Below the pieces are notes generated by a model. It did no database searches and was not told where the DNA came from. It saw only the letters and a program-made list of their open reading frames with translations. The position numbers were made by a program, and so were the translations under genes. DNA of 64,000 bases from Patagioenas fasciata (Eukaryota > Chordata > Aves > Columbiformes > Columbidae): contig NC_092523.1 of NCBI RefSeq assembly GCF_037038585.1, positions 34,573,501-34,637,500 on the forward strand, written 5' to 3'. Shown in pieces: positions 12,935-26,353 of the stretch (positions are counted from its first letter, which is position 1; each line of letters starts with the position of its first letter).

Positions 12935-13041
12935 GTTTCAGGCTCTATATAACTATACTCCTAGGAATGAAGATGAATTGGAGCTCAGAGAGGGAGATGT
13001 CATTGATGTGATGGAAAAATGTGATGATGGATGGTTTGTGG
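12935..13041 (+). CDS. SORBS2: SORBS2 exon, N-terminal part of third SH3 domain
   Basis: The exon (107 nt) runs from acceptor tcctattcaag to donor GTGG|GTATGT. It encodes the SH3 hallmarks in order: the A-L-Y-N-Y motif, the acidic RT-loop (R-N-E-D-E-L-E-L), then G-D-V-I-D-V-M-E-K and the ligand-binding tryptophan of C-D-D-G-W-F-V-G. The match to the last SH3 domain of vertebrate SORBS2 is essentially complete. SH3 domains of this family bind proline-rich sites in proteins such as vinculin, dynamin, WAVE and Abl-related kinases. It starts in phase 2 and ends in phase 1. Confidence 0.98.
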
Positions 13042-13833
13042 GTATGTTTTAATTTGGTTGCTGCTTTTCTTTGTTTTCCCTGAGCTTTGCTGCCCTCTTT
13101 GCTTGATGTCTTTTGAACAAGTTAATTTTTGCTATTCAGCATAAGAAACCTGAACCTGGCTTTATCAGGAGAAATCCCAACCAAAATCCACTAAAAATCT
13201 GTAGGTGACTTTTTCACTTGTTTCTTTTGGGATTGAAGAACACAAATTGACATGTGCACCTCCAGTTTGTCATACAGCACTGTTGTCATTCTGATGTGAC
13301 ACAAAATGTACTATGTATTACTGCTCTCTTTATAAAGACCAGGTAACATAAATCTTACTTGCATGAATACATCTACAGAATTGACTGCTTGTGAGGCCCA
13401 AGTGTTACTGAACAAACAGAGATTTCATATCTAGGCCTAGATAAGGTGGCTTAATCATTCCATAGACTCTCATGCCCATAGTGGCTAACAATCATCTAAC
13501 TAGTCCTCAGCATTTCAAAAATTCAAATTATTTAAATAGACTTGATATTGTTGAAAATAAATAATTTCTATATACAAAGTCAAAATTTTAGCACAGCTTT
13601 TAATCTGGTCTAACAATTTAATCAAATATGCCTCTGTTTGCTTTTTCCTTCCTGCAGTTATAATTTGTTAAAACTCACAACTAACAAATGAAATTCAGAG
13701 CAACTTTTTGATGTTACAAAGAATTGTAGATATTTCTGTTTGTGCAATATTAAACATAAAAATTTAAAGGCCATGCTTACATAGTGATTCCTTGTTGTTA
13801 TTCCCATCTTTCATCTATTGCTTCTAATTTCAG
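13042..13833 (+). other. SORBS2: SORBS2 last intron
   Basis: A 792-nt intron between the two SH3-3 exons with the acceptor cttctaatttcag. No other feature was seen. Confidence 0.9.
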
Positions 13834-13895
13834 GAACCTCGAGAAGAACCAAATTCTTTGGTACTTTCCCTGGAAACTATGTCAAGAGGCTGTGA
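13834..13895 (+). CDS. SORBS2: SORBS2 terminal coding exon, C-terminal part of third SH3 domain and stop
   Basis: The frame completes the SH3 domain with [19 protein letters not shown] followed by TGA at 13893-13895. The F-P-G-N-Y-V segment is the conserved 3-10 helix and last beta strand that complete the SH3 peptide groove. The protein ends directly after the SH3 fold, as in mammalian SORBS2. Confidence 0.98.
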
Positions 13896-14580
13896 ATTTT
13901 TTTTTCTACTTATTTATGCTGCAACACATCTGCATAAAGCTGCTAGAAAACATGCTACGCTGGCCTTCTGTTTTCTTGCTTGCAGTCTCAAGTAGAGGCC
14001 ATCTAGTTCATCCTCATCCCATCCCACCCGCCAAACCGTTCCAGCAGTATTACAGCAACGACCACAGTGTGAATAACTAAGCTTTTCAGAAACAAGAGGA
14101 ACCGTTTCAACATTTAAATACTCCCTGCCTTGAAGTCTTTTAATTTGAAACAGTAGGAAAAGCCTGATGACAGGCACACGGATGCATTGCCATGGGGTGG
14201 GCAGGAGGGAAAAACTGTTCTTGGCTTGGACATTTGTGGTACTGTCATGGAGTCTGATGGGATTTTTTCAACATACATGTAATACAGGGGAAAGTTGCTG
14301 TTTGCTCTTATTAAAAAAAAAAAAAAAAAGTTTAAATTTGACATTCTTATTAGCTTAGCAGCATTTGTTGCTTTCATTTTGCCGTATCACAGGTTTGCCT
14401 ACTATACTGGTTTACAATATATGACAAATTATAATATAGATTTTTTTGCCTGCACTTGTATGTTGTAACGTATGCACAGTGATTGTAAAATCTCAAGCAA
14501 GCGTAGTGAAAAATGGAAGAACTACAAGTGTTCTGAATGAGTGCAATGGTATTGGCTAAACCTTTTTTCTTTTTTTCCCT

Positions 14581-14586
14581 AATAAA
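14581..14586 (+). terminator. AATAAA poly(A) signal, proximal candidate for SORBS2
   Basis: Canonical hexamer about 690 nt after the SORBS2 stop, preceded by a T-rich stretch. A second AATAAA follows at 14655. The motif is seen; its use is inferred. Confidence 0.4.
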
Positions 14587-14923
14587 GCTGTAGTGTCCTC
14601 TGTGAAAAGGTAAGAAGCGCAAAAGGCATAAAACCTCAAGAGAGAGGATTTAATAAAGAGACAGACAATGATATAAGCGTAGACAACAATAACCTGCTAC
14701 CACTGTCTCATATTAAATTGTTGTAATCAAAACGTTGTAATAGTAAGCAACATGAAATTTGAGAGGTTAGTGTTTTTACTTATTGGGAGTTTTAAGAAGC
14801 AGGAAGTAAACAGTGTTAGTGCAAAGGGTTGTTGGGTTTCATTTGTTTGGTTTGTTTGGGTTTTTTCTTTCCTAACATAGCCACCTGAAAATATTCACAA
14901 GTATCATGTACTGATTTTCTTCA

Positions 14924-14924
14924 C

Positions 14925-14955
<31 letters not shown>

Positions 14956-14956
14956 G
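14924..14956. repeat. (TA)n(TATG)n microsatellite
   Basis: Uninterrupted TA dinucleotides grading into TATG units, within the SORBS2 3' UTR. Confidence 0.9.
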
Positions 14957-15878
14957 GTAATGAAACCTGAGTTACACATTCTTTTTAGGAATTTAGTACA
15001 GGGGAAAAAAAAAGTCACAAGTGTTAAAACTGATGCATTTAGGATGTTTGTTTGGTTGGTTTTTTCCTGAATGAAACAAGTATTTGAAAACATACATTTT
15101 CCATAAGCAAAGGTAAATGTAATTAGCAAATGAAATTAAGGCACAGCATAATAATGACTTGACTATGGCTTTATAAAAATTTTTAAAAAAATCAGATTTG
15201 GTTTCTTCAGCACCTTATAGATGGCAAAAGCTTCTAGTGCATTTCTCATGGGTAAAGGATTGAAATTATCAAAAATGTATGTAGTCTCTGTAGCATTTTG
15301 TACATATGTTTGCTTTTTTGTACAGAGCCATTTGGTTGTTGATTTTAAAAAATTTAAGTTCCTTATTTGATCTTTGCCCTCTTCACATACAGAACATTTC
15401 AACACATTTTTCTTTTCTTGCTCTGTTTACCATAAGCACATCTGGATAGTGCAATTCTGTAAGATAGCGTTTTATGCAAAATTTTATTAATTAAAATATG
15501 GTTTACCAGCCAAATCTAAATGTACATATGTCTTTATTACTGAGAAATGTCATTAAGACAAAGGTAAAGAAACATCTTTGTGCAGCATACCTTTATTATT
15601 GCAGATTTCATGGCAAAAGCTTTATATTCAAAGGCTTTCAATTTTAAACTAGATCTGCATGCAGCTTTGCTGTGAGATTAATACCTATCTTTGATGCCAT
15701 TTATGATTGAAGACTTAAATATCTGTTGCCTGTGATATTTAAAAAGTACTGTTTTTACTCTGTATCTGATTTTAGAAAAATACAGGTTTTTCATACCTGG
15801 CTTTCAGGTCACTGACTTTGAATTCCTACAAGCAAAAGGTCTCTCTGTTTGTTTTTTTTTTTTCTTGAATAGACTTCT

Positions 15879-15884
15879 AATAAA
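15879..15884 (+). terminator. AATAAA poly(A) signal, distal candidate for SORBS2
   Basis: Canonical hexamer followed within 15 nt by a T/G-containing segment. It is taken as the probable distal end of SORBS2. Confidence 0.5.
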
Positions 15885-15900
15885 TTTTGCTTGGAGTACA

Positions 15901-16690
15901 CAACTGTTTCCCCATTATTTCTCAAAATACACATAATGTGTTGCTTAAGTGTTGCAAAGCAATTAACTCTTCGAGCTTATATGCAAATAGTTTTGGCTTG
16001 TACAGAGATTTTTTTTTTTTTGCCCTACCACCAAACATATACTACTTATATATATAGATTACCAGCATTGCCTAAACAGGTCTCAGCTGCTACACTTCAG
16101 CGTCACCCCTAAAACACTTGAGTGCAAAAGCACCTCCTGGACTTTCTGCATTGGCTGTCCTCATCTGAGATAGTTTTTCTTTTGCCAGAGCCACCCTTCA
16201 CTCCAGAAGTACAAAGGTAAAATACACAATGGTCAACCATTTGTAGCTGGCAAAAGTTCCCACACCCTATTCTCCTTTAACAAAAACAAAAAAGAGCTCC
16301 TCTGCAAAGTGACAGCATAGAAGCAAGATTTAAGGAAGATACAGATATTTGAGGTGCATCTTATACTTGGGACTCTGTCTGCAACACTGGATTATCCCAC
16401 AGTTATGTCTCTGCCTGGCAAGGAACAACTGTTTAATAATACCAAAACCTGCAACAAAAGGCAAAGGAAGCAAGTAGCTGCCTTGGTTGGTTTGGTTTGG
16501 TTTGGTTATTTTGTTGTTTGTTTGGGTTTTTATCCCCACCAGCTGGTAACACATCACTGTGAGTGCCTCAGAGTAGCTCTTTGGTCCTGCTGCTTCAAGC
16601 CACACTGGCCACCTTTGCTGGGCTGCTTCCTCCCAAGCACTGAAGAATGCAGGACAACAGCAACCTGCATTTGGACAAGAATAACCCATT
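15901..16690. other. Intergenic DNA 5' of the CR1 copy
   Basis: No gene was seen. It holds a short (TTTGG)n-like tract at about 16487-16507. Confidence 0.7.
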
Positions 16691-17530
16691 TCACAGAATC
16701 ACAGGATGTTAGGGATTGGAAGGGACCTCAAAAGACCATCTAGTCCAATCCCCCTGCCAGAGCAGGAACACCTAGATGAGGTTACACAGGAAGGTGTCCA
16801 GGCAGGTTTTGAATGTCTCCAGGGGAGGAGGCTCCACAACCTCCCTGGGCAGCCTGTTCCAGTGCTCTGTCACACTCACTGTGAAGAGGTTTCATCTCAA
16901 ATTTAAGTGGAACCTCTTGTGTTCCAGTTTGAACCCATTACCCCTTGTCTGTCTTACCATTGGTTGTCACTGAGAAGAGCCTGGCTCCATCCTTGTGACA
17001 CTCACCCTTTATATGTTTGTAAACATTAATAAGGTCACACCTCAGTCTCCTTCAAACTAAAGAGACCCAGCTCCCTGAGCCTTTCCTCATATGGGAGATG
17101 TTCCACTCCCTTCATCATCTTTGTTGCCCTGTGCTGGACTCTCTCCAGCAGTTCCCTGTCTTTCTTGAACTGGGCCCAGAACTGGACACAATATTCCAGA
17201 TGTGGTCTCACCAGGGCAGAGTAGAGGGGGAGGAGAACCTCTCTCGACCTACTACTAACCACCCCCTTCTAATACACCCCAGGATGCCATTTGCCTTCTT
17301 GGCCACAAGGGCACAGTGCTGGCTCCTGCAGTCCACCAGGACACCCAGGTCCCTTTCCCCTACACTGCTCTCCAATAGGTCATTCTCCAACTTACACTTC
17401 AAGTCTGATTCATGTTCAGCTTTGTCCTTACGATAGTTGGGCTGGAAAATGCAAAACCACTTAACGCTCCTAAATAAATATAGGAGTATAGAGTTTAACC
17501 TTCCTGTAAGCAAAGTTGACATTTTCAGAC
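16691..17530 (-). mobile_element. CR1 LINE, 5'-truncated, 3' end at left
   Basis: The left edge begins with C-A-C-A-G-A-A-T-C-A-C-A-G, the reverse complement of the ATTCTRTG-type 3' terminus of avian CR1. The following 200 nt (cardinal phrases such as 'gggattggaagggacctc' and 'ctccctgggcagcctgttcc') are the usual CR1 3' region. On the minus strand, frames at about 17035-17262 and 17208-17440 encode the end of the CR1 reverse-transcriptase ORF2 (motifs [40 protein letters not shown]). The two pieces are in different frames, so at least one frameshift has occurred and the copy is dead. The 5' boundary near 17,450-17,530 is approximate. CR1 is the dominant LINE of birds and supports the avian assignment. 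Confidence 0.95.
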
Positions 17531-20500
17531 CAGGGACTGCTGCTAAAACTCAAGCAGATAAATTCCTTTTGTCACTATAAACATCATCAGTGCTGAGACT
17601 GCTTTCAATTTGGACAAGGCCTAATTTAGCCAGTGCTATTATCACTGAGGTAAGTGTACCTTTCCACATGCATCTCTTCTTACAGGCCTATAACCAAATA
17701 CTGGAATATACAATCAAACTTCATGTGGTTTGTCCTTTCTGTTTGCTGGGTGACCCAGAGTGGGATCTGGGACATCACTGAAGCTCTGCTTTGTGCCATG
17801 GACCTGTAAGATGGAGGAAGTACTGTGCTTTAATAGTCTTTTTCTATTCAAAAAATAGCATAATAACATCAGCTGGTTGATGTAGTCTCACTAATATAAA
17901 GAAAATTCTGAAAGGTTAAGCGTCTGAGTGGGTAAGGGATGAAATAGCACCCTTTTTGGTAATTGCAAAGGGGATGAAGAAAGGGAAAACACACATCACT
18001 GTAATAAGAATAGCAACTCATTGACACTTCAGGAAATACTGCAGTGTTAATATTTTAGTCAAAAAGCACAGAAATACTAAAGTTATATCCAGATAAACCA
18101 AATATATTCAAATCAGCTAAGTCTGCTGAAATCCCACCTACACTATTTAAGGAACAGACTGAAGGATTTTTCTGAGCTTTCTCTTATACTCCAATATAAA
18201 TTGATGAAGGAGACCCCACAGGACTAGGTGGTACTTTGTCCTTAAGGTCAGAAGAAAAGACACCTGGAGAATTAGAGGCCAGCCTGCTTAATATCTAGGA
18301 AGAGAGCAGAGGAAATCAATTAAAAGCCTCAGATATGGATTTTTCTAAAAAATTATGTATCGATCCAATTTTCCTTTATCTTGTCAGGATATGTCACATA
18401 CATCTTGATTTCTATCAGGATTAGCAGCTGTGTTAGCAGACTGAGGAAAGTCTATGTCAGTCCACATTAAATCAGGTTTGTTGCGGAGTTGTGCTACATT
18501 ACAGACAAATAGGTAAAGTAACCAGACCAGCCTCAAAAAACCTCAGTAGATTCCACTGCCTACCCTTCAGCCAGCCATGCATTTGCTGTTGAGGCAAAGG
18601 CCTCTTTAAACAAGAAAGCCCGCAAGACACCAACAAGCCAGGGAGACAGATGTATGAGCAGTTCAGGGTAATGATCTATATCCCAAACTAAGCGAAGGGT
18701 CGCCCCAGCAGGTTTAACATTCTGTCACCCGTGCCAAAGCAAAGCATGTTGCCATTCTGCGATGCCTGGTATTTACTAGTTGCCTTTTAAACGCTGATGT
18801 ACAGAACCCGGACAGGAACACGAGGTGCTTCCTGTGCATTTGGAAAGGAGCACACGAGCCGATGGGAGACTTGAAACATGAAGTCAGTAGCTCTAGAAGG
18901 ACCTTAGGTCATTGCTAAGTATATTACCTTACAGCATTTATAGTTAGATGGTGAAATTCTGCCTTTGCTCCTGTTAACAGCTAACTCCATTGAAGCCAAG
19001 AGAACCCACAGTATTGTTAATACAGTTGCTTGAAAATAAAATTGCACAAGAGAAGCACTGAAGCAACCGAATGTCCAGTTTGGGTTGCTTTTATTGTATT
19101 GAAAGTCTGAGTGCAGGCAGAGACCAGAAGCTGCTGCTTTAACTGCTCCCACTACACAGCACAGCAGATAATTCCCTTCTCAAGTAGCTAACTGGCAAGT
19201 TAACCTAAAGTAAAATCATATGTGGCTCCAAAGTTGCAAAAGCACATTGAAAGGAAGGGCCAGTAATTCAATTTTTAAACATGTTTAAAGCCCTGAACCC
19301 CTTGCTACATCCAGCAAGTATCAGACTGAGACCTGAATCCACCCATTTTACGGAGCAGGGAGCTTACAAGATCAACATGTAGAAACTGGTACTTCATCCA
19401 TATGCAATAAGTAGAGAAGATGAATTTAATAAGGCTTTCTTCTGCAACTCAGGTAATCAATCAACATCATGCTATTTATTTACCTGGATGCAAGAAAATG
19501 CCAGATAGTTAAGTTCCTAAATCCCAGCTAAAAATGCCCAATAGAATCAATTATTCTCAACAATATAACGAAGTCACATTCCCTTGAAAACTTAAAAATA
19601 TGTTTATATATACCTATGCAGAATATGACAGAAATCCACTAAAAAGGAAACAAAAGAATGAATGAATTCCTGCACTGGTGACATATAGGTTCTCATTCGC
19701 ACATTTTCTGTCACCTCTTAAACACAGAATGAATAACGGAAGTTTCTAGGTTAAGATGCAGTGATGAAACCAGGGAAGAGCCTGAACAATCCTGCAGGTA
19801 CAATTTTTAGCGTAATCCTGCGGGTTGGCTACACTGTGTACTGTAGTTCTTTAGCAGTTCTGCACCCAGAACTCCCAGCTCCTGTTTCATTTCCATCAAC
19901 GTGAATCCCATACATAAAGCATTACAGAATTATGCCTTCTGGTTCTTCTGTTTCTTCAAGAGCCATAGAGAAGAAGCAAAGTTCTGTGTTAACAACAGAC
20001 TATTTAATACTACGAGAAATTAGAAGCATTCTTACTAAAATAGCTCTAATGCCTGCAGTAACTGTCCAATAGCAATTTTTTGAGAAGCCTTTGTATAGTG
20101 ATGTCACATCTATTTACAGATCGGGTGCACAGAGGGTTCCACTTCAGCAGAACGGCATTACATCACAAGTGACACCATGACACCAGGAGGAGGGAGCAGG
20201 GAGAGTGTTGACTGGCAACCAGAAATGCGTTGCTAGGTTTATCCTCAGTACAGATACTCACATCTCAACAATTTACATTTCTTGCTGCCAACACAAATAA
20301 CAAACTTGAAAGCCATTAGTTCGTGACCCACATACATGCATAGCAAAGTAGTCCTCCTACATTTTCCATTCATCAGAGAAATCAGTAAATCACTTTTAAA
20401 AATACTGAAAGAATAATGTAATTATTTATTTCTACCAGTGAAAAAAACCCAGATAGTTACACATAGTGACTCTTGATACAACCCACAAAAAGGAGGAGAT

Positions 20501-23500
20501 AGATACACTTCTCTGTCACAAGCAATTGTTTCCCTTTGCAAGAGATGGTCCTGTATTCACATGGGTCCACTTTGGGTGCCTAGCTCTAGTTCCAACTGAT
20601 TTGAACAGTAGTTTGCTATTTAAATATCTTAAAGAATTCGGTCCTTTAAGACTTTTTTGGCTGTCTTACATTAAAATAAAAGGAAGCATTTTATTTCAAG
20701 ACTCTCTACAAGTGCCAGTTAAGAACCAAGGAAATGAACTGTCATATTAAATTAATAATTGAACCTTCAATTGTTTGCATCAAGATTTTTTTTTCGACAC
20801 AGGGTTAAGCATACAACTGCAACCAGCGCTGCAGATGGGGAACACTAAAGAGACGGAACATGTCGTTCTAAGCGGGTCATCGTGCTGCTTCTGTCACTGT
20901 GATTTGCTAGATAAACCCTGAGCATGCAAAGATCCAACTCGTGCTTCCCTAGGTTAACATTCCAAACTGTAATGTGAAACATGTACAAATAGTGGCTGGC
21001 TTAAAAACCACTAAAAGGCTTTTCTTACGCTACCACTGATTCATCTGTTATAGATGGGGGTTTTTTCATGTGTAACTGAAAATATTTGAACAGGTGAGAA
21101 TCAACCCCTTCCTCCTTAAACCATAAAAGAGAACAAACAAACGAGTCCAGTATGTCTGAGGTAGCAGAGGGCAATACTCATGTGCCATGGAAGAGCTCTA
21201 GGAACTATTTATAGATACACTTCATCTGCTTCTACAGTCAGCTCTGAGGCACAAGGCACAAAGCAGCACTAAGCACAACCTGAAGCAGAAAGTATGAAAG
21301 CTGTATGTCATCAAACCCACAGAGAAACATTTAGGACACACAAAAAACCCCTCTGCTAGCCACCTATCCACATGTATGTTCTGAAGAAAGCAGACTGCTA
21401 TAGAGGGGTGCAAAATTTTTGTACCCACCATTTAAGTCAGAAGTAGTTCTAAAGAAAAAGTGGTCAGAGAAAGAAATTGGCCCAAAACTATGTCAGCATC
21501 AGATAATAATTTCTGATCATCACAGTTTCCATTACAAAACTGCTGGGTTTCAAGTTGTTAGAGAAAAAGTGATTTTTCAATAGCACACATCACTGATAAA
21601 TGGTGGCACCCTGAAACTACTGCTTACTATCCAAATCGTCTTCGTTATTTGCAACATGTTCTTCCCTTATCTGTTTCTTTCAGTGGTCATAAACAGTTCA
21701 GACTTCGAGACAGGAATCAGCCTCCTGCAGCTTATTTGTACAGCACTCATCCTAAGAGGATGCTGGTCCCTTAATGTCTTAACCATTGCTTTAATATAGG
21801 GAAAAAAATATTAGATAAAAATAAATTGTGTGCACTAATTACACGTCATTAAAGCTGAAAAGTTTGTCATAGTTAAGTTTCTGCTGCTTTTGCCACTGCT
21901 GTGGTTGTATGTTTTCTCACAATAGAGCCAGCTTTTGCAAATGTTTCTCAAACCTGTTTTCACTTACTCCTAACTTCACTGAGCAAAAGTGAGCAAAAAG
22001 TCCCATCAGGGCAAGGTATGAAATGCATAATTATTTACTTCCATTCAGTATTTTCTTTTGCTGTTAAACTAGTTCATAGGCACAGACAAGCTGACTGTGT
22101 TCTAACAATCAGAATAAAAATTTGTAACTTGAAGTATAAGCTAAATTTAAGCATTATGTCTGAGTAAGTGCAGTGTGTGTCAGGCCCGAGGACTCAGCTT
22201 CGTGGCTAGCTACATTCTGAAGCTGCCGATCTTTGGCTCAGGGCCCACCTTACACTTAAACCAGAACACCATATTTGTCTTTCAGCTGTTGCTATCTGTC
22301 ATGACCCAATAAACACGGCTAACTCTTCCATAGCAACTGCTGTTAAAATGCTAAACCCAAACCACAAGGTGAAAGAAAAATAGATATCAAATACAGTACT
22401 TTATGGAACCTAAAAAACAATGATTGTATGTTAAGAGAAATTCTGATGCCTGCTTTTTAGAGAAGACTATTCAGAAGGTTTGGCACTTGGACTACAAATG
22501 TCTATAGCCTTACACATGATCTTATCATTTGTTTGTGTATGATGTCTCATCTTTTGGGAAACAACAAAATAGATCAAGGTATTGATCTGAAAGTTTGACA
22601 CATGGTCTGGAGAAATCCTGGACTGCTCTGTACTCAGAACCAAGCCAAGAAAACTCTTTGTTTTCTTCCTTCTAAGCTTCCCAGATAGCAATTTTGGGTC
22701 AGTAGACTAATACAAAACAACTGTAAATCTGTAAATACCTGTTACTAAAGGTGTTTTTCTCACATAGATTCAAATGCACACAAATACATAGAGAGCAGTC
22801 AATGGAAAAACCCATCAACTTCAGTGACAAAGAATAAGCCACCATGGACCATACTCGAAGCCCTTATGGTCTCTCCTATTGCCTACATGCCTCCAAAAAC
22901 CTGCAGCAAGCCCAAGGGAAACACCAGGGGGACACTCTCACTGGCATTCATGCTGTTGGAGTACAGCTCTCTGTAAGCACTTCGCTGTGCTCCGCTGAAT
23001 CTGAATGGCTCTATCAAACAGCACTATTTTACAGCTGAGGATAAAGACATAGACTAAAAAAAACCGCTTAGAATGAAAAGTGAGAGAAACTTCAGAAGAA
23101 TCCCCAGACAGGATGGGCAGCTTTGCCTCCTACCTCACTTCTGTCTTCCATAATGGTACTTTGTAGATAGCTGTAGCATCCCAGACGTTTATTATCTTTT
23201 ATTTACAATGGAAAGCATTCTCAATAAATCAAAATTAGGATAATAATTTGAGAATTATAATCTGAAAAAATAAAAAAAAAAAAACAACCAAACCTGCTTT
23301 AAAGATCATCTGGAGGAAGGCTAAAGCTTAGGCCAGGAATAAAGCACAAATCACAACCATACAAGCATGAGGATTTTCTTCTTTACCAAGAAATTGCTGT
23401 TCTTTTCTTGACACTTCAATTCTGATATTTTTCCAGATATAAACTTTCACTGACAAAAATAAACTAGAAGGGAGAAAACATACACACACAGAGAAGTGTT

Positions 23501-26353
23501 TCCATGGGGACAGAGATACTTACACTATACACAGGATCTTGAGCTGATAGTTTTACTTCTTCAAGAAGCACAAGCTTTCTCTTATCATCCAGTAATGACT
23601 AGAAGAAATGTTCATCTCTTCAAAAAGCAGTTTTTCCCCAAGTAGCACTTCTACTGCCTCCTGCCGGAGAGTTTTCTCTAGTCACAGAAATTATACTACA
23701 GATCCATTCTTAAAGTCTTGAACTCTGCAAAATTAGCTGAAGTTTTTGTCACATCAAGTGCTACTGAAGGAAATCAATTCCTTCTCCAGTAGCAGCATAG
23801 GTAATCTCCACACAAACGTTCCTTTTCCTGTAATTTGCCTTTTCTCTTGATTAGTTAAGGAGTAGAAGAAGGGTAATTCTGCAGGGTTTCTAGTCACTCC
23901 ACATTAATGATCACACTTCCACAATTACATCATATATTTCTATAAACTAATATAGCAGGCTCATAGCACAGCACCTGTGCCAGTTTAAGTCTCTGAATAG
24001 TGTGGATACAGCAATGTGCATCCCATGACTGAGCTTTGGATAGCAGTGACAAAATGCAGATCCAAAAAGCACGGATGCAATGCCTAAGCAAGATGTACGC
24101 AGCAGAAGCTGACTGGGTCATATCTGAAACAGCCAACAGCTTCCAAGGATCTAAAATTACCACTGTTTTATTAATTACAAGTTAACATACCCCCTCAAAA
24201 GAGCTGACGTTACCTCCATCACTTCCACTACCTGTTTTCCCTGATCCCTATTACCTTACTTCCTCCAGAAGGGCTGTCAGTGAGCCTCTTCTGTTCATTG
24301 CAAATACTTGACTTGTATCATGTAACCCAGCACAAGAAAATATGTATGGTCAGCTACCACTGGCATACTAAAAGCACTTGTACTTTTGGCCTACACAGAC
24401 ACAGGCACCCCTCCCATTTTCAGCCCATAAAGCTGGGAAAACCATAACTCTACAGTCTCTACCCTCCCAAGATGTCTAGGGTAGAGAAACTACCCCAACT
24501 TCTGCAAAGCGTCTCAGACAAACAACAATAAAGCCACCAAAAAAACACTCCCATCCACTTCTACTAGGGTCCGCAGGCAAGGCAAAAACATCTGCTTGTT
24601 AGTTGTATATGGGGCAATAATCTGCCAGAACACACATTTGCGCCTGTTCAGAGCCACAACCAGTGAAAAGCTCATTTGTAAGAATCACCACGAGCTACTG
24701 ACAATAATCTAGTGGTAATGTTCACATTTTACCACTATGGTTTGGAAAGAACAGGAAATGTCTCTTGATCCCACTTGATCTCTTCACTGTCCCTTTAATA
24801 ACTATGATAAGCTTTTCTCTGGAAAAGACAAGGAGATTAAAGTTTTCATGTAGCAAAAAAAATATTCAATGATAGCTAAATGCATACAATCCAAGCTGAA
24901 ATCAAGAAATAGGACTAATTGTTGTAGAAATACAAAATGAAACTTCCCTTTTATTAGAGGCAATGCTGAGTGTCTGAAGAGTTATGGTTCTTGCAGACAC
25001 ATGTCATTACACACATAATGAAGTATTTTAACTTTAATGAATGCTGCTCCATAGTATGCATCATAAAAGAGATTTCATAAATCTGATAATTTCTATGCAT
25101 TATTTGTTCAGGTAATGTTGAATGGCAAGCACACCAGAGAGTTTAACAGCTACCTTATATTGTTAAAAAACTATGTAAGCGCCAGCATGTTAATTTATGA
25201 AGCATACTGGGCTTATCTGCTGGGCACACAGCCTTGTTAACTTAGTTCCAACTTTACTCTTTCAGAATGAGCTTATTCAGTTTCCAGTGCCAAAATGGGT
25301 TTTAGCTTTAAAGCAAACAAGGCATCAGCTTGCCAAATTTGGAGGTGACGTTTGACTGTAGCTATTAAAAGGAGCAGAACCACTGATAAGTGAATGAGGC
25401 GAAAAGAAAAACAACTCCTTCCTCAAAGCCAGCTTTAAGATTCTGCATCAGAACTTCTACAGGCTGTCAGAACCAAAGGGCACACTCTCTTCCATACAAA
25501 ACAGGAAAACTCATCCTCCCGGAAAAAACATTCAACTCTCATAAAAGTAATTAAGCGTGAAATTTGAGAAGTGCAGCAATTAAACACAAAATTTGAGAAG
25601 TGCTTTGCAACTTACTTTTTGGCTAGGAACCATAAATAAAACATGAGCTGACATTACCTCAGGCTCACAAAGAAACCAATAAAGAACAAGAACTTTCTTC
25701 CCTAGTCACAACAATGTTTAACCCCTGTAAAATTTGGAATGGCAAAGTAGAAATTCCATGACAGAAGCAGCACCTCTGGTAACCAATGCACTCATCAGAA
25801 TCTTAAGTGGCACAAATGAAAAGTCAATACATGCATAAGTCAGTCTGCAAACAAGTTACAGACATGAGTTTTCAAAATGAAGGTGAACAGTACTTCAGTG
25901 TCTTAATGTGAGAAGCATCTCATGCCATTCAAGATGATCTTTAGAGTTTCTGAAACACTAGTCATTATTTTATATCTGCCCCAACTGCTCCTTTACATTT
26001 TTTGTAAATTAAGGAAAACAAGAAAAGCAGTCCACAAATTTCACATGATGAAAACTCAAAATAAGCACATCTGTAATTAAACAAGTTTTTAAAATAGTTT
26101 TTGATTTCTACTTTCAACTTGCTTAGAAGTTTATAAAACATTTCTGAAATACACCATTTCAGTAAAAAATTTACTTTCCACTTATTTGCTTTTTAATTTA
26201 GATCATATGCTTAACATAGGCTTTAAAAGGCTCTAAGACACCTAATCTCTACTTGCTAAGTAGGAAGCTTCATGAAGAAGGTAAGACAGTTGAAGTCTTC
26301 AATTTCTGCAGTATTCTCAGGACAAATTTATCATCCTTGAAGGATTAATTAGG

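Larger units (their letters stand above)
1..15900 (+). other. SORBS2: SORBS2 (ArgBP2) gene, 3' part, span of exons and 3' UTR
   Basis: SORBS2 is an adaptor with a SoHo domain and three C-terminal SH3 domains that links actin, vinculin, WAVE/Abl-type signalling proteins and Z-disc or adhesion structures. Only the 3' end is in the window. The first two SH3 domains and their linker must lie to the left, because no matching exon was found here. Seen directly are a long open exon resembling the SORBS1 linker between SH3-2 and SH3-3, two further symmetric exons, a 50-nt linker exon, and two exons that together encode the third SH3 domain up to the stop. All exons before the linker exon are phase 0-0, so any combination can be skipped without loss of frame. 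The gene is followed head-to-tail by PDLIM3, as in mammals. Confidence 0.95.
13896..15900 (+). other. SORBS2: SORBS2 3' UTR (extent inferred)
   Basis: Non-coding, AT-rich sequence after the stop. AATAAA signals occur at 14581-14586, 14655-14660 and 15879-15884. The distal signal is taken as the outer limit of the 3' UTR, giving about 2 kb, and the proximal ones could give shorter messages. A (TA)n/(TATG)n microsatellite lies at about 14924-14956 and an A17 tract at 14313-14329. Confidence 0.6.

Noticed and set aside
17035-17522. Minus-strand open frames as host genes
   Set aside because: They are the decayed end of CR1 ORF2.
25333-25342. CArG-like box CC-AAATTT-GG in the intergenic region
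   Set aside because: A perfect motif, but 5 kb from the PDLIM3 start with no other supporting signal, and about five such motifs are expected by chance in 64 kb.
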